A program made the translations under genes and the position numbers. A stretch of 64,000 nt of DNA from Phytoactinopolyspora mesophila (GTDB taxonomy: Bacteria; Actinomycetota; Actinomycetes; Jiangellales; Jiangellaceae): positions 75,076 to 139,075 of the forward strand of contig NZ_WLZY01000002.1 of NCBI RefSeq assembly GCF_010122465.1. Direction: 5' to 3'. Below the pieces are notes generated by a model. The model made no database searches. It was not told the origin of the DNA and worked only from the letters and a program-made list of their open reading frames with translations. Of the stretch, positions 41,578 to 50,402 are shown piece after piece (the first letter of the stretch is position 1; each line of letters opens with the position of its first letter).

Positions 41578-42366
41578 GTGAGTCTCTATCGCGACGAAGG
41601 GGTTGTGCTGCGCACCCAGAAGCTGGGTGAAGCCGACCGGATCGTCACGTTGCTCACCCGTGGCAACGGCCGGATCCGGGCCGTCGCCAAAGGGGTGCGC
41701 CGCACCAGCAGCCGCTTCGGCGCGCGGCTGGAGCCGTTCATGCACGTCGACGTCCAATTCGCCACCGGACGCAGCCTGGATGTCGTGACCCAGGTAGAGA
41801 CTCTGGCCCCGCTAGGGACAACCATCTGTGCCGACTATTCGTGTTACACCGCCGGCACCGCGATCCTCGAGACGGCGGAGCGGCTGAGCGCGGAAGAACG
41901 TGAACCGGCCATCCAGCAGTATCAGCTGCTCGTGGGTGCGTTGCGCGCGCTGGCCAACGGCGATCACGACTCCGGCCTGGTTCTTGACGCCTATTTGTTG
42001 CGTGGGCTGGCCATCGCTGGGTTCGCACCGAGCTTCACCGACTGTGCGCGCTGCAGCTCTGCCGGGCCACATCGGTTGTTCTCCGTGCAGGCCGGTGGCA
42101 CGGTCTGCCCGTCGTGCCGGCCGTCTGGCACCGTCGCGCCGTCGGCGGACACCATGGCCTTGCTGGGGGCGTTGCTGGCGGGTGACTGGTCCGTCGCCGA
42201 CGCCAGCGAGAACCGTGCTCGGAGGGAGGCCAGCGGCATCACCGCCGCCTTTCTACAGTGGCACCTGGAGCGAGGGTTGCGTTCGCTGCCCCTGGTCGAG
42301 CGGGTGTATCGGGAGAAGAACGTGGTGGACGCCCAACAGTTGGAGCAGCATGACGAAGCGGTATGA
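41578..42366 (+). CDS. recO: DNA repair protein RecO
   Basis: RecO anneals single-stranded DNA and loads RecA at gaps in the RecFOR pathway. It has 262 residues. The N-terminal OB fold includes [20 protein letters not shown], and the C-terminal zinc motif is CARCSSAG and [11 protein letters not shown] 41578 is chosen because homologues begin with SLYRDEG. An in-frame GTG at 41560 would add six residues. The 3' end overlaps uppS by 17 nt, a conserved actinobacterial arrangement. Confidence 0.94.
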   Translation: MSLYRDEGVVLRTQKLGEADRIVTLLTRGNGRIRAVAKGVRRTSSRFGARLEPFMHVDVQFATGRSLDVVTQVETLAPLGTTICADYSCYTAGTAILETAERLSAEEREPAIQQYQLLVGALRALANGDHDSGLVLDAYLLRGLAIAGFAPSFTDCARCSSAGPHRLFSVQAGGTVCPSCRPSGTVAPSADTMALLGALLAGDWSVADASENRARREASGITAAFLQWHLERGLRSLPLVERVYREKNVVDAQQLEQHDEAV

Positions 42367-43135
42367 CACGCCGCCGCCACATCCGTCCGGCGCCACCCCG
42401 CCGCCCATCCCGCGGGAGCTGGTGCCCAAACATGTGGCCATCGTCATGGATGGGAACGGACGCTGGGCCAACCAACGCGGCCTGCCCCGCACCAAGGGCC
42501 ATGAGGCGGGTGAGGCGGCGCTGCTGGACGTGATCCACGGTGCCATCGAGATGGGGATCGGCTGCCTGTCGGCGTACGCGTTCTCCACCGAGAACTGGCG
42601 CCGTTCGCCGGACGAGGTCCGCTTCCTGATGGGATTCAACCGCGACGTCATTCATCGTCGCCGGGACGAGCTCGACGCGTTGGGCGTGCGGATCCGCTGG
42701 GCCGGGCGTCGTCCCCGGTTGTGGAAGAGTGTGATCGACGAGCTTGCCTATGCCGAGCGTCGTACCAAGAAGAACGACGTCATCACACTGCAGTTCTGTG
42801 TGAACTACGGCGGCCGTGCCGAGCTCGGCGACGCCGCGGCGGCGCTGGCAGCTGACGTCGCGGCCGGCCGGGTGAACCCGAAGCGAGTCAACGAGAAGAC
42901 GCTGGCCCGCTATCTCTACAACCCCGACTTGCCTGATGCCGACCTGTTCGTGCGTTCGTCGGGGGAGCAGCGTACGTCTAACTTCATGTTGTGGCAGGCG
43001 GCATACGCCGAGATGGTCTTCCTCGACACATTGTGGCCGGAATTCGACCGCCGTGACCTGTGGCGGGCGGTCGAGATCTACGCCCGGCGAGACCGCCGCT
43101 ACGGAGGTGCCGACCCCGCAGCCCCGGCCGTGTGA
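42350..43135 (+). CDS. uppS: Isoprenyl transferase (polyprenyl diphosphate synthase)
   Basis: A cis-prenyltransferase that makes the polyprenyl diphosphate lipid carrier for cell-wall synthesis. It has 261 residues. The catalytic Asp34 is in [39 protein letters not shown] and [19 protein letters not shown] are the conserved substrate and magnesium regions. It starts inside the recO end, with TTGGAG 6 nt upstream. Confidence 0.96.
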   Translation: MTKRYDTPPPHPSGATPPPIPRELVPKHVAIVMDGNGRWANQRGLPRTKGHEAGEAALLDVIHGAIEMGIGCLSAYAFSTENWRRSPDEVRFLMGFNRDVIHRRRDELDALGVRIRWAGRRPRLWKSVIDELAYAERRTKKNDVITLQFCVNYGGRAELGDAAAALAADVAAGRVNPKRVNEKTLARYLYNPDLPDADLFVRSSGEQRTSNFMLWQAAYAEMVFLDTLWPEFDRRDLWRAVEIYARRDRRYGGADPAAPAV

Positions 43136-43180
43136 GCCCGGCGCCCCTATTCGTGCGGGCCGTAGGGCAAGATCGGGTGG

Positions 43181-44296
43181 ATGGGTACTGACTCGACGTG
43201 GTTGCTTCGCCTCGACTCCAGCGGTGATGGGCCGCGGCTGGCGGTCAAAGACTGTATCGACGTTGCGGGCACGCCGACCACCGCGGGTAGCCGGGCCGTC
43301 GCCGAGGACGCCGTCGCAGCCGAGTTCGACGCTCCCGTTGTGGACACAGCTCGGCGGCAGGGCGCCCGGATCGTCGGCAAGACGAATCTCGTCGAGCTGT
43401 GCCGGCGTATCCACGGGCTCAACGCCTGGACCGGCACGCCGGTCAACCCGATCGATCCGGAGCGGCTGCCCGGCGGCTCGTCCAGCGGATCGGCCGTCGC
43501 CGTCGCGCGGGACGAGGCCGATGTCGCCTACGGGACCGACACCGGTGGCTCGGTGCGGGTTCCCGCCGCATGTTGCGGGATCGCCGGGCTCAAGACGACG
43601 GCCGGCCGGATCCCGACACACGGCGTCTACGAATTCTCCCGCACCCTCGACACCGTGGGGCCGCTGGCACGCGACGCCGCCGGGCTGGCTGTGGGGATGC
43701 GCCTGATGGAGCCCGGCTTCAGCAGCGCCGAGCCGGGGGAGGTGCCGCTCACCGCGGCCCGGCTGCGATTCCCCGGCGTCGAACCAGGAATCGACGACGC
43801 GCTGGACGCCGCGCTGGCCGCTGCCGGTGTGCGGCTCACCGACGTCGTCATCGCGGAGTGGGAGGAATGGATCGCCGCCGCAAATGTGATCATGTCGGCC
43901 GAAGGCTACTGGGCGCAGCGGCATCTTCTCGATCGCGCGGATCGGCTGGAGGCGGACCACACCAGGCTCATCACGGAGGGTGGTGAGTTGTCAGCCGCGC
44001 AGGTCACACAGGCACGCCGGGCCGGGCATGCCGCCCGGGAACGTATCGGCGCGCTCCTGCGGGAGCACCGGTTCCTGGCCCTTCCGACACTGCGCGAGCA
44101 GCCGCCCCGGTTCGGCGAGCGGACCGCGATGACCTATCTGACCGTGCCGCTCAACCTGGCCGGGCTGCCGGCCGTGTCGATCCCGGTGGCCCGCCCCGAC
44201 GGTGGATTCCCGGCGTCGCTTCAGATGGTCGGTGGTTGGCATGAAGAGGAACTCTTGCTCGCGGCGGCCGCCGTCGTCGAAGGAGCCCTCGGCTAG
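43181..44296 (+). CDS. Amidase-signature family amidohydrolase
   Basis: A 371-residue amidase with the Ser-cisSer-Lys triad: Lys23 in LAVKDCID, cis-Ser in PGGSSSGSAVAVA (about 100), and the nucleophile Ser in YGTDTGGSVRVPA (about 124). It is shorter than the usual 450-500 residues. The substrate is not predictable. It lies 46 bp after uppS but is not part of the conserved recO-uppS pair. Confidence 0.9.
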   Translation: MGTDSTWLLRLDSSGDGPRLAVKDCIDVAGTPTTAGSRAVAEDAVAAEFDAPVVDTARRQGARIVGKTNLVELCRRIHGLNAWTGTPVNPIDPERLPGGSSSGSAVAVARDEADVAYGTDTGGSVRVPAACCGIAGLKTTAGRIPTHGVYEFSRTLDTVGPLARDAAGLAVGMRLMEPGFSSAEPGEVPLTAARLRFPGVEPGIDDALDAALAAAGVRLTDVVIAEWEEWIAAANVIMSAEGYWAQRHLLDRADRLEADHTRLITEGGELSAAQVTQARRAGHAARERIGALLREHRFLALPTLREQPPRFGERTAMTYLTVPLNLAGLPAVSIPVARPDGGFPASLQMVGGWHEEELLLAAAAVVEGALG

Positions 44297-44333
44297 CCCG
44301 TTCGGAATAATTTGCCGGTGGTTCCGCGGCGCC

Positions 44334-45422
44334 TCAGGGCCGGAGGATCGTCACGCCGGTGGGCGACGATCCGGACATCGCTATGAGCGCATCCACACCC
44401 TCGTCCAGCGTCATCTCCCGGCCGAGCAGTAGCTCCGGACGGAGCAGTCCGGAAACGATCTCGTCCAGCATGCGCGGGTAATGGTGGGCGGGCATGCCAT
44501 GGCTGCCCACGAGTTCGAGCTCTTGGGCGACGACCGGTCCCATCGCCACCGCCTGCGTCGCGGCGTCGGCGACCAGCAGGCCAACCTGCACATGCCGGCC
44601 GCGGGGGCGCAGGCTGTGCAGTGAGTTCTGGAACGTCGTCGTGTGGCCGAGGGCGTCGAGAGAGACGTGGGCGCCGCCGCCGGTCAGTTCCCGTACCGCT
44701 GCGGGGACGTCGTCCTTCGAGCCGTTGACGACGGCCGTCGCGCCGAATGTGCGGGCCGCCTCGAGCGCCCGGCTCGAGATATCCACGGCGACGACGTTCG
44801 CGCCGTGGGCCGCGGCGATCATGACGGCTGACAGCCCGACGCCGCCACAGCCGTGCACGGCGATCCATGTGTCCGGATCGTGTTCACCGCCGTGGTTCGA
44901 GACCGGAGTCGCCGGTTGAGGATCTTTCGGGCCGATGCCGCCGTGGTCGACGACGGCCCGATAGGCGGTGGCGAACCGGCAGCCGAGGCTCGCGGCCGCG
45001 GCGGCACTGATCGCGGCCGGCAGCCGCACCAGGTTGACGTCGGCATGCCGGACGACCGTCAGCTCAGCGAACGATCCCCAGTGGGTGAATCCGGGCTGGG
45101 TCTGCTGGTCACACACTTGTTGATCGCCGGCGCGACAGCGCGGGCACCGACCGCACGCGTTCACGAACGGGGTGGTTACCCGGTCTCCGGCGGTCCAGCC
45201 GGTGACCTCGGCGCCGACCTCGGCGATGGTGCCCGCGAACTCGTGACCGGGTACGTGGGGGAGCGTGATGTCGGGGTCGTGCCCCATCCAGCCGTGCCAG
45301 TCGCTGCGGCACAGCCCGGTGGCCTCGACCCGGACGACGGCGCCGTCGGGCGGACACTGCGGCCGCGGAACGTCGCGGATCTCAGGCCGCTCCTGGAACC
45401 CCTCGTAGATCATGGCTCGCAC
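44334..45422 (-). CDS. Zinc-dependent alcohol dehydrogenase
   Basis: A 362-residue medium-chain dehydrogenase. Catalytic zinc: Cys38 in GLCRSDWHG and His60-Glu61 in PGHEFAG. Structural zinc: CGRCPRCRAGDQQVC. Rossmann motif: VHGCGGVGLSAVMIAA. An extra loop of about 20 residues (QPATPVSNHGGEHDPD) is inserted just before the Rossmann strand, which is unusual. The alcohol used is unknown. It is divergent from the arginase-like gene across a 30-bp palindrome. Confidence 0.92.
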   Translation of the reverse strand: MRAMIYEGFQERPEIRDVPRPQCPPDGAVVRVEATGLCRSDWHGWMGHDPDITLPHVPGHEFAGTIAEVGAEVTGWTAGDRVTTPFVNACGRCPRCRAGDQQVCDQQTQPGFTHWGSFAELTVVRHADVNLVRLPAAISAAAAASLGCRFATAYRAVVDHGGIGPKDPQPATPVSNHGGEHDPDTWIAVHGCGGVGLSAVMIAAAHGANVVAVDISSRALEAARTFGATAVVNGSKDDVPAAVRELTGGGAHVSLDALGHTTTFQNSLHSLRPRGRHVQVGLLVADAATQAVAMGPVVAQELELVGSHGMPAHHYPRMLDEIVSGLLRPELLLGREMTLDEGVDALIAMSGSSPTGVTILRP

Positions 45423-45447
45423 GGGCCAACCATAGTGGCCAAACTCC

Positions 45448-45540
45448 CCGGTGATCGTCAGGGCGTTGTGGTTGCTATGAGGTGATCGTCAGTGGGTTGT
45501 GGCTGCGGGGTAGCAACCACAACGCCCTGACGATCACCGG
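45448..45540. repeat. Perfect 30-bp inverted repeat with an extra arm copy in its loop
   Basis: CCGGTGATCGTCAGGGCGTT begins the left arm (45448-45477), which pairs perfectly with 45511-45540 over 30 bp. The 33-nt loop contains a degenerate direct copy of the arm (GGTGATCGTCAGTGGGTTGT from 45481). TGATC is again near the tip. It lies in a divergent gap, so it is not a terminator. Confidence 0.78.
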
Positions 45541-45651
45541 AAGAGTCTGGGCTGTCGGTGCGCGCTGCTAGCGTGCGGGTGCACAGGAGAATCTGGATAT
45601 CCGTCGCACGGGATGACGGATCCGGGATGCCCGGAAACGGAGGCAGAGGCA

Positions 45652-46551
45652 ATGGCGATGCGCGGACGGCGACTGGCCGTGCTCGACGCTCCCACCAGCC
45701 TTGGGCTGCGCCCACCCGAGGACGGAGCCGTGCCGGGGTGCTACAAAGCGCCGGGCGTCTTGCGGGACGCCGGGCTGCTCACCCGGCTGAGTGCTCAGGA
45801 TGCCGGCGTGGTGACACCGGCGCGATACCGCCCGGATTGGGTGCCGGGCCGGGTGCGCAACGAGCAAGCCATCGCGGACCATTCGCGTGAGCTCGCCAGC
45901 CGGATTCAAGACCTACTCGGACATTCGCATCCACCCCTGATTCTCGGTGGTGACTGCAGCATCCTGGTCGGAGTTGGATTGGCGTTGCAGCGGACCGGGC
46001 GCTTCGGTCTGGTATCACTCGACGGCCTGGATTACCGGCATCCTGGAAACATGGCCGACGCCGGTGTCGCCGCTGGTGGGGAGAGCCTCGCGTTCATGAC
46101 CGGTCTGGGCGGCTCACTCGCGGAACTGGATGGCCGGCGACCATACCTACGCTCGGAGGACGTCGTCGCTGTGGGGGTACGGCCGGACGACGAGTGCTCG
46201 GCTGAGGCGGCATCACACGGTATGCACCTGATCGGGGCACCGGCGGTGGCGGGTGACCCGGCCGCAGCGGCCTCCGACGCGTTGGGCACTGTGGAGCGGC
46301 CCGAGCTGGATGGGTTCTGGATTCACCTCGACGCCGATGTTCTCGACCCGAAGCTCATGCCCGCTGTTGACAGCACCGAACCCGGTGGGCTCAGGTGGGA
46401 AGAACTGGGCACGGTGCTGCGGCGCCTTCTGGCATCACCCCGAGCTGTGGGCCTCGACGTCACCATTTACGACCCCGATCTCGATCCCGGCTTCGGGTAT
46501 GGCCGTCGCCTCGCTGACCTTCTCGTCACCGTGCTCAGCGACGAACGTTAG
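45652..46551 (+). CDS. Arginase/agmatinase-family protein with altered metal site
   Basis: A 299-residue ureohydrolase-fold protein. The canonical GGDHS is GGDCS (99-103), as I recall for one actinobacterial branch. The second motif, normally D-[AG]-H-x-D, reads LDGLDYRHPGN (123-133): relative to D-G-H-x-D-F/Y-R-H-P-G-N the His codon is missing. The third motif, HLDADVLDP (225-233), is intact with both Asp. Loss of one manganese ligand puts the activity in doubt. ATG 45652 is preferred because GGAGG lies 8 nt upstream. An ATG at 45613 is in frame. Confidence 0.85.
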   Translation: MAMRGRRLAVLDAPTSLGLRPPEDGAVPGCYKAPGVLRDAGLLTRLSAQDAGVVTPARYRPDWVPGRVRNEQAIADHSRELASRIQDLLGHSHPPLILGGDCSILVGVGLALQRTGRFGLVSLDGLDYRHPGNMADAGVAAGGESLAFMTGLGGSLAELDGRRPYLRSEDVVAVGVRPDDECSAEAASHGMHLIGAPAVAGDPAAAASDALGTVERPELDGFWIHLDADVLDPKLMPAVDSTEPGGLRWEELGTVLRRLLASPRAVGLDVTIYDPDLDPGFGYGRRLADLLVTVLSDER

Positions 46552-46599
46552 TGCCTGTTCCTCGCCCCCTGTTGGATCAGTGAGCGGATTCTCCACCTA

Positions 46600-47604
46600 T
46601 CAGTGTTCGTCGTAGTGCTTGCCGTGCGCCGCATGTAGATGGCCGTCGTGCAGGTAGTCGGTGTGGTCGCCATGCTCCACCGCTGGGTGCCCGCAGTTCT
46701 CGTCATGTTGATGCGGGTGTTCCTCGGACGGCACGTGAGTGCCGGTGACCCTCGGGTCCTCGTCGTCGGGCCGTCGCCGCTGCCGGTGGCGACGTAAAAA
46801 GGTCCCCAGCGGCCACGCCAGCGCGAACCCGGCCAGGGCGATCACCACGATGCTGGCTCCCGGCGCGACGTCGACATGGTATGAGAACACGACGCCCGCC
46901 AGTGACGGGACAAGTCCGAGCGCCAGCGCGAGCGCGAACGTGGTCCGGAAGCCACGAGTCAGCTGCATCGAGGTGGCAACGGGTACCACCATGAGAGCGC
47001 TGACCAGCAGCAGCCCGACAGTTCGCATGGCTACGGCGACGGTGACCGCCGCCATCACCGCGATCATGATGCTGTACAACCGGACCGGCAGCCCGCAGGC
47101 TCGGGCATACTCTTCGTCCTGGCACACGGCGAACAGTTGCGGGCTCATACCGATCGACAAGACGATGACGACCACCGCCAAGATCCCGATCACCCAGAGG
47201 TCTTCCTGCGAGACCGTGGTGATAGAGCCGAACAGATAGGTGTTCAGTGTCGCGGCGGTGCTACCAGCCAGGCCGGTCAGCAGGACACCGCCGGCGATAC
47301 CGCCGTAAAAGAGCATGGCCAGTGCGACGTCCGCGGACGCCCGCCCATGCGCCCGGACGAGTTCGATCGTCACCGCGCCGAGAATCGCCACGGCGACGGC
47401 CGTCCAGACCGGCGCCCAGCCGGTCAGCAACCCGACCGCCACACCGGTCAGCGCCACATGCCCGATCCCGTCGCCCATGAGTGCGAGCCGGCGGTGCACC
47501 AGATAGGTGCCGACGGCCGGCGCGGCCAGGCCCGTCAACAGGGCGGCGATCAGCGCCCGCTGCATATGCGGGTAGCTCAGTAGGTCGAGGTTCAGGAAGT
47601 CCAT
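46600..47604 (-). CDS. znuB: Zinc ABC transporter permease ZnuB
   Basis: A 334-residue membrane subunit of the high-affinity zinc importer (ABC-3 family), with about eight transmembrane segments. HRRLALMGDGIGHVALTGVA and VGLLLVSALMVVPVATSMQL are conserved signatures. The cytosolic C-terminal tail is His-rich: 13 His in the last 45 residues (for example HPHQHDENCGH and YLHDGHLHAAHGKH), probably a zinc-binding extension. Overlaps znuC by 13 nt. Expressed from the Zur-controlled znuA-znuC-znuB unit. Confidence 0.95.
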   Translation of the reverse strand: MDFLNLDLLSYPHMQRALIAALLTGLAAPAVGTYLVHRRLALMGDGIGHVALTGVAVGLLTGWAPVWTAVAVAILGAVTIELVRAHGRASADVALAMLFYGGIAGGVLLTGLAGSTAATLNTYLFGSITTVSQEDLWVIGILAVVVIVLSIGMSPQLFAVCQDEEYARACGLPVRLYSIMIAVMAAVTVAVAMRTVGLLLVSALMVVPVATSMQLTRGFRTTFALALALGLVPSLAGVVFSYHVDVAPGASIVVIALAGFALAWPLGTFLRRHRQRRRPDDEDPRVTGTHVPSEEHPHQHDENCGHPAVEHGDHTDYLHDGHLHAAHGKHYDEH

Positions 47605-48431
47605 CCGAACGGCCCTGTCTCTTCGTCGGAGCTGTGCGGGTGGTCGTTGGGCACGGCACTGGGCACGCCGATAGTGCCGTCAGCAGCCGATCCCCCCGCG
47701 ACGGCAGCGGAATGCGCACCCGGGTGTCCTACGTGGCGGCCGGCCGCGACCGGCACCGGGACAGGCCCGTCGTACGCCACACGGCCGGCATCAAGAACGA
47801 CGCCCCGGCTCACGAGAGGTTCTAACGGGCCCATATCGTGCAGCACCAGTAGTACCGTGCGTCCAGAGGCGACGAATGTCCGCAGTGATCGGGCGAAGGC
47901 TTCCTGGCTACGTTGGTCGACACCTGCGTTCGGCTCGTCGAGCACAAGCAGATCGGGGTCGCCGGAAGCGGCCCGGGCAATAAGCGCGCGCTGCTGTTGC
48001 CCGCCGGACAGGGTGTGGATGCCGTCGTCGGCGCGGTCGGCCAGTCCGACCATCTCGATAGCGCGGTCGACGGCCTCGCGGTCGCTGCGGGTGGACGGCC
48101 AGAACGGCTTGCGACGCGCCAACCGGCCGGAGGCTACGACCTCGCGCACCGTGGCCGGCACCCCTCCCGCGGCGGTGGTTCGCTGTGGGACGTAGCCGAG
48201 GCGCGGCCAGTCATGAAATGAGCGAAGCGGCTGTCCGAAGATGGTGATGTCACCCGTCACCGGCGGGATCAGCCCGACGATCGCGCGCACCAGCGTGGAC
48301 TTTCCGGAACCGTTGGCGCCGAGCAAAGTGACAACCTCGCCACGGGACACCTGGAAGTCGATGCCGTGGAGCACGGGCCGTTCACCGAGCTCCACGGTCA
48401 GATCACGCACATCGACGATGAGTTCACTCAT
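47592..48431 (-). CDS. znuC: Zinc ABC transporter ATP-binding protein ZnuC
   Basis: A 279-residue ATPase subunit. Walker A GANGSGKST (about 38-46), Q-loop YVPQRT, signature LSGGQQQRALIARA, Walker B LLVLDEPNAGVD and H-loop LVLHDMG. The C-terminus has a His-containing Pro/Gly-rich extension of about 50 residues. It lies 129 bp downstream of znuA, with a hairpin in the gap that may lower its expression relative to the binding protein. Confidence 0.95.
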   Translation of the reverse strand: MSELIVDVRDLTVELGERPVLHGIDFQVSRGEVVTLLGANGSGKSTLVRAIVGLIPPVTGDITIFGQPLRSFHDWPRLGYVPQRTTAAGGVPATVREVVASGRLARRKPFWPSTRSDREAVDRAIEMVGLADRADDGIHTLSGGQQQRALIARAASGDPDLLVLDEPNAGVDQRSQEAFARSLRTFVASGRTVLLVLHDMGPLEPLVSRGVVLDAGRVAYDGPVPVPVAAGRHVGHPGAHSAAVAGGSAADGTIGVPSAVPNDHPHSSDEETGPFGWTS

Positions 48432-48516
48432 GAGCGAGTCATCACGCGGTGCCGGATGGCGCGGGTCGCACGAGTATCGCGAGAATCCATGAATGCAGAC
48501 GGTACTCCGATCGCTG

Positions 48517-48544
48517 GGTCGCGGGACACCATTGCCCCGCGACC
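48517..48544 (-). terminator. Intercistronic hairpin between znuA and znuC
   Basis: GGTCGCGGG (48517-48525) pairs perfectly with CCCGCGACC (48536-48544) around a 10-nt loop, just past the znuA stop on the minus strand. There is no U-tract, so it is more likely a partial terminator or an mRNA-stabilising 3' hairpin. Confidence 0.45.
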
Positions 48545-48560
48545 GCGATTCGCGCCGGTT

Positions 48561-49709
48561 CTAAGAACATCCGTTGGCAGCGCGCAGCGCTTCCAGGTTC
48601 GCCCGCATCAGGCTGATGTAGTCCTCGTCCAGGGTGTCGTCGGTGAGACCTTCGATCGGGTCGAGCACGTCGGTCTCCAACCCGAGGTCTCCCGCGATGG
48701 CCTCGATAACGTCGGGACTGGTGAGCGGCTCGTAGAAGACGGTGGTGATGCCTTCCTCACGCACGGTGTCGTGGACCTCCGCGACCCGGGCGGCCGAGGG
48801 CTCGGAGTCCGGGTCGAGGCCGGCCACACCCAGCTGCTCCAGCCCGTAGCGATTCGCGAGGTACCCGAAGGCTTCGTGGCTGACAACGATCAGCGTCCGT
48901 TCGCATTGGGCTAAGCCGTCGCGGAAGTCTTCGTCCAGTTCCTCGAGCTCGGCCTGCAGAGCCTCGGCGTTGGCGTGATACGTGTCGGCGTGCTCGGGGT
49001 TGATCTCAGCCAGGACGTCGGCGACCCCTTCGGCGATGGCAGCCATGTTGGCGGGGTCGAGCCACAGGTGCGGATCGCCCTCTAGATCGCCGTGGTCGTG
49101 GGCGTCGTCTTCGTGGCCGTGGGCGTCGTCTTCGTGGCCGTGGGCGTCGTCTTCGTGGCCGTGGTCGTCATCGTCTTCGTGGCCGTGGTCGTCATCGTCT
49201 TCGTGGCCGTGGTCGTCATCGTCTTCGTGGCCGTGGTCATCGTCGTCTTCGTGGCCGTGGTCATCGTCGTCTTCGTGGCCGTGGTCATCGTCTTCGTGGC
49301 CGTGGTCGTGATCGTCCGGGATGAGCTCGACGACTTGGGCGACATCCAGCACCGGCCCGGAGCTGCTTTGCTCGATGGCGGCGTCAACGGCGGGCTGGAA
49401 ACCCTCGAGATAGAGCACGAAATCCGCATCCGCGACCGAACCCACCTGCTGGCCGGTCAGCTCCATGTCGTGTGATTCCACGCCCGGCTGGGTGAGGTTC
49501 TCCACTGAACCGTGTTCGCCCGCGACCCGTTCGGCAACAAAGGCCAGGGGGTAGAACGCGGCCAGGATGGCCGGGCCGTCACCGTCGGAAGATGCGTCGT
49601 CGGAGGAATTGGTGTCGTCCGAACTGCCATCGTCCGAGGCGCAGCTGGCGAGCAGCAGGCCGGAAGTGGCAAGAACGGCGAGCCCACGAGTGAAGGAGCG
49701 CCTGGTCAT
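48561..49709 (-). CDS. znuA: Zinc ABC transporter substrate-binding lipoprotein ZnuA
   Basis: A 382-residue extracellular zinc-binding lipoprotein. Signal MTRRSFTRGLAVLATSGLLL leads to the lipobox Cys in LASC (about 23). The zinc-site His are in VESHDMELT, DPHLWLDP and VSHEAFGYL. Between the first two lies a His/Asp/Glu-rich loop (about 135-203) with nine HGHED repeats, much longer than usual in ZnuA. ATG 49709 is chosen, but ATG 49718 is nearly as good. The Zur box lies 21 bp upstream. It is the first gene of the znu unit. Confidence 0.95.
   Translation of the reverse strand: MTRRSFTRGLAVLATSGLLLASCASDDGSSDDTNSSDDASSDGDGPAILAAFYPLAFVAERVAGEHGSVENLTQPGVESHDMELTGQQVGSVADADFVLYLEGFQPAVDAAIEQSSSGPVLDVAQVVELIPDDHDHGHEDDDHGHEDDDDHGHEDDDDHGHEDDDDHGHEDDDDHGHEDDDDHGHEDDAHGHEDDAHGHEDDAHDHGDLEGDPHLWLDPANMAAIAEGVADVLAEINPEHADTYHANAEALQAELEELDEDFRDGLAQCERTLIVVSHEAFGYLANRYGLEQLGVAGLDPDSEPSAARVAEVHDTVREEGITTVFYEPLTSPDVIEAIAGDLGLETDVLDPIEGLTDDTLDEDYISLMRANLEALRAANGCS
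49107..49304 (-). repeat. Nine in-frame HGHED repeats within znuA
   Basis: Nine copies of the 15-bp core encoding HGHED, spaced 21 or 24 bp (units HGHEDDA, HGHEDDDD, HGHEDDD). The 24-bp units are almost identical at DNA level, indicating recent expansion. The repeats build the zinc-binding loop, and copy number is likely variable among strains. Confidence 0.93.
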
Positions 49710-49730
49710 GGGAGACATTCTCAGATAAAG

Positions 49731-49745
49731 TGACAACCATTGTCA
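49731..49745. promoter_or_regulatory. Zur box upstream of znuA
   Basis: TGACAA-CCA-TTGTCA is a perfect inverted repeat with A/T-rich flanks, resembling the actinobacterial Zur consensus (TGAAAATgATTTTCA-like). On the minus strand TTGACA in this box could serve as the -35, with GAGAAT 18 nt downstream as the -10. Zinc-loaded Zur bound here would block znuA transcription. Confidence 0.85.
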
Positions 49746-49938
49746 AAAACGACGGCAGCCGTTGGTGCGCGTCGGTATCATCAGGTGTCCTGACTCAGCG
49801 ACGGCCAGCCGAAGCGTTGGTCGCGCCAAGGAAGAGCGACACAGTTGGGGGAGCGTGGGGTGCCCGGAATCGGCTTCGCGAAAGCTAAGCTGGGGACCTG
49901 CACAGGCAATCGAATCGCACGGGAGGCGGGCGCATCCA

Positions 49939-50355
49939 GTGTCGCCACAAGAGCAACCGGTCAAAGAGCATCGCCGGACGCGGCAACGGGCGGCTGTCGA
50001 CGAAGTGCTCGACGAGACAGAAGATTTCATCAGCGCGCAGGACCTGCACGCCATTTTGCGCTCGCGTGGTCTCAGTGTCGGGCTCGCCACGGTTTATCGC
50101 ACATTGCAGTCGCTGGCGGACGACGGCCGGGTGGACGTCCTGCGCACGGCCGGCGGCGAGGCCGCATACCGGCGGTGTGAGCGCGATGAGCACCACCATC
50201 ACCTGGTATGCCGGTCGTGTGGTGCCACGGTGGAGATCGCCGGGCCCGCGGTTGAGCGGTGGACAACTTCGGTGGCCAAAGATTACGGCTACATCGACGT
50301 CGCCCACACGCTCGAGATCTTCGGCACCTGTCCGCGCTGCGCCGGTCAGAAATGA
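49939..50355 (+). CDS. zur: Zinc uptake regulator Zur (Fur family)
   Basis: A 138-residue Fur-family repressor. The DNA-binding winged helix is AQDLHAILRSRGLSVGLATV and YRTLQSLADDGRVDVLRTAG. His-rich EHHHHLVCRSCG and CPRCAG supply the regulatory and structural zinc ligands. GTG 49939 has GGGAGG 12 nt upstream. An open upstream extension is non-conserved. Position beside znuABC and the box at 49731 make Zur (rather than Fur) the clear assignment. Confidence 0.93.
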   Translation: MSPQEQPVKEHRRTRQRAAVDEVLDETEDFISAQDLHAILRSRGLSVGLATVYRTLQSLADDGRVDVLRTAGGEAAYRRCERDEHHHHLVCRSCGATVEIAGPAVERWTTSVAKDYGYIDVAHTLEIFGTCPRCAGQK

Positions 50356-50402
50356 CAAGCAGCTAGCGACTCTCGAGTCGGCGCGGGGCCGGGCAGCGGG
50401 CG

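Noticed and set aside
49107-49304. Direct repeats that could suggest a CRISPR array
   Set aside because: The repeats are in-frame codons of znuA with no unique spacers of constant length.
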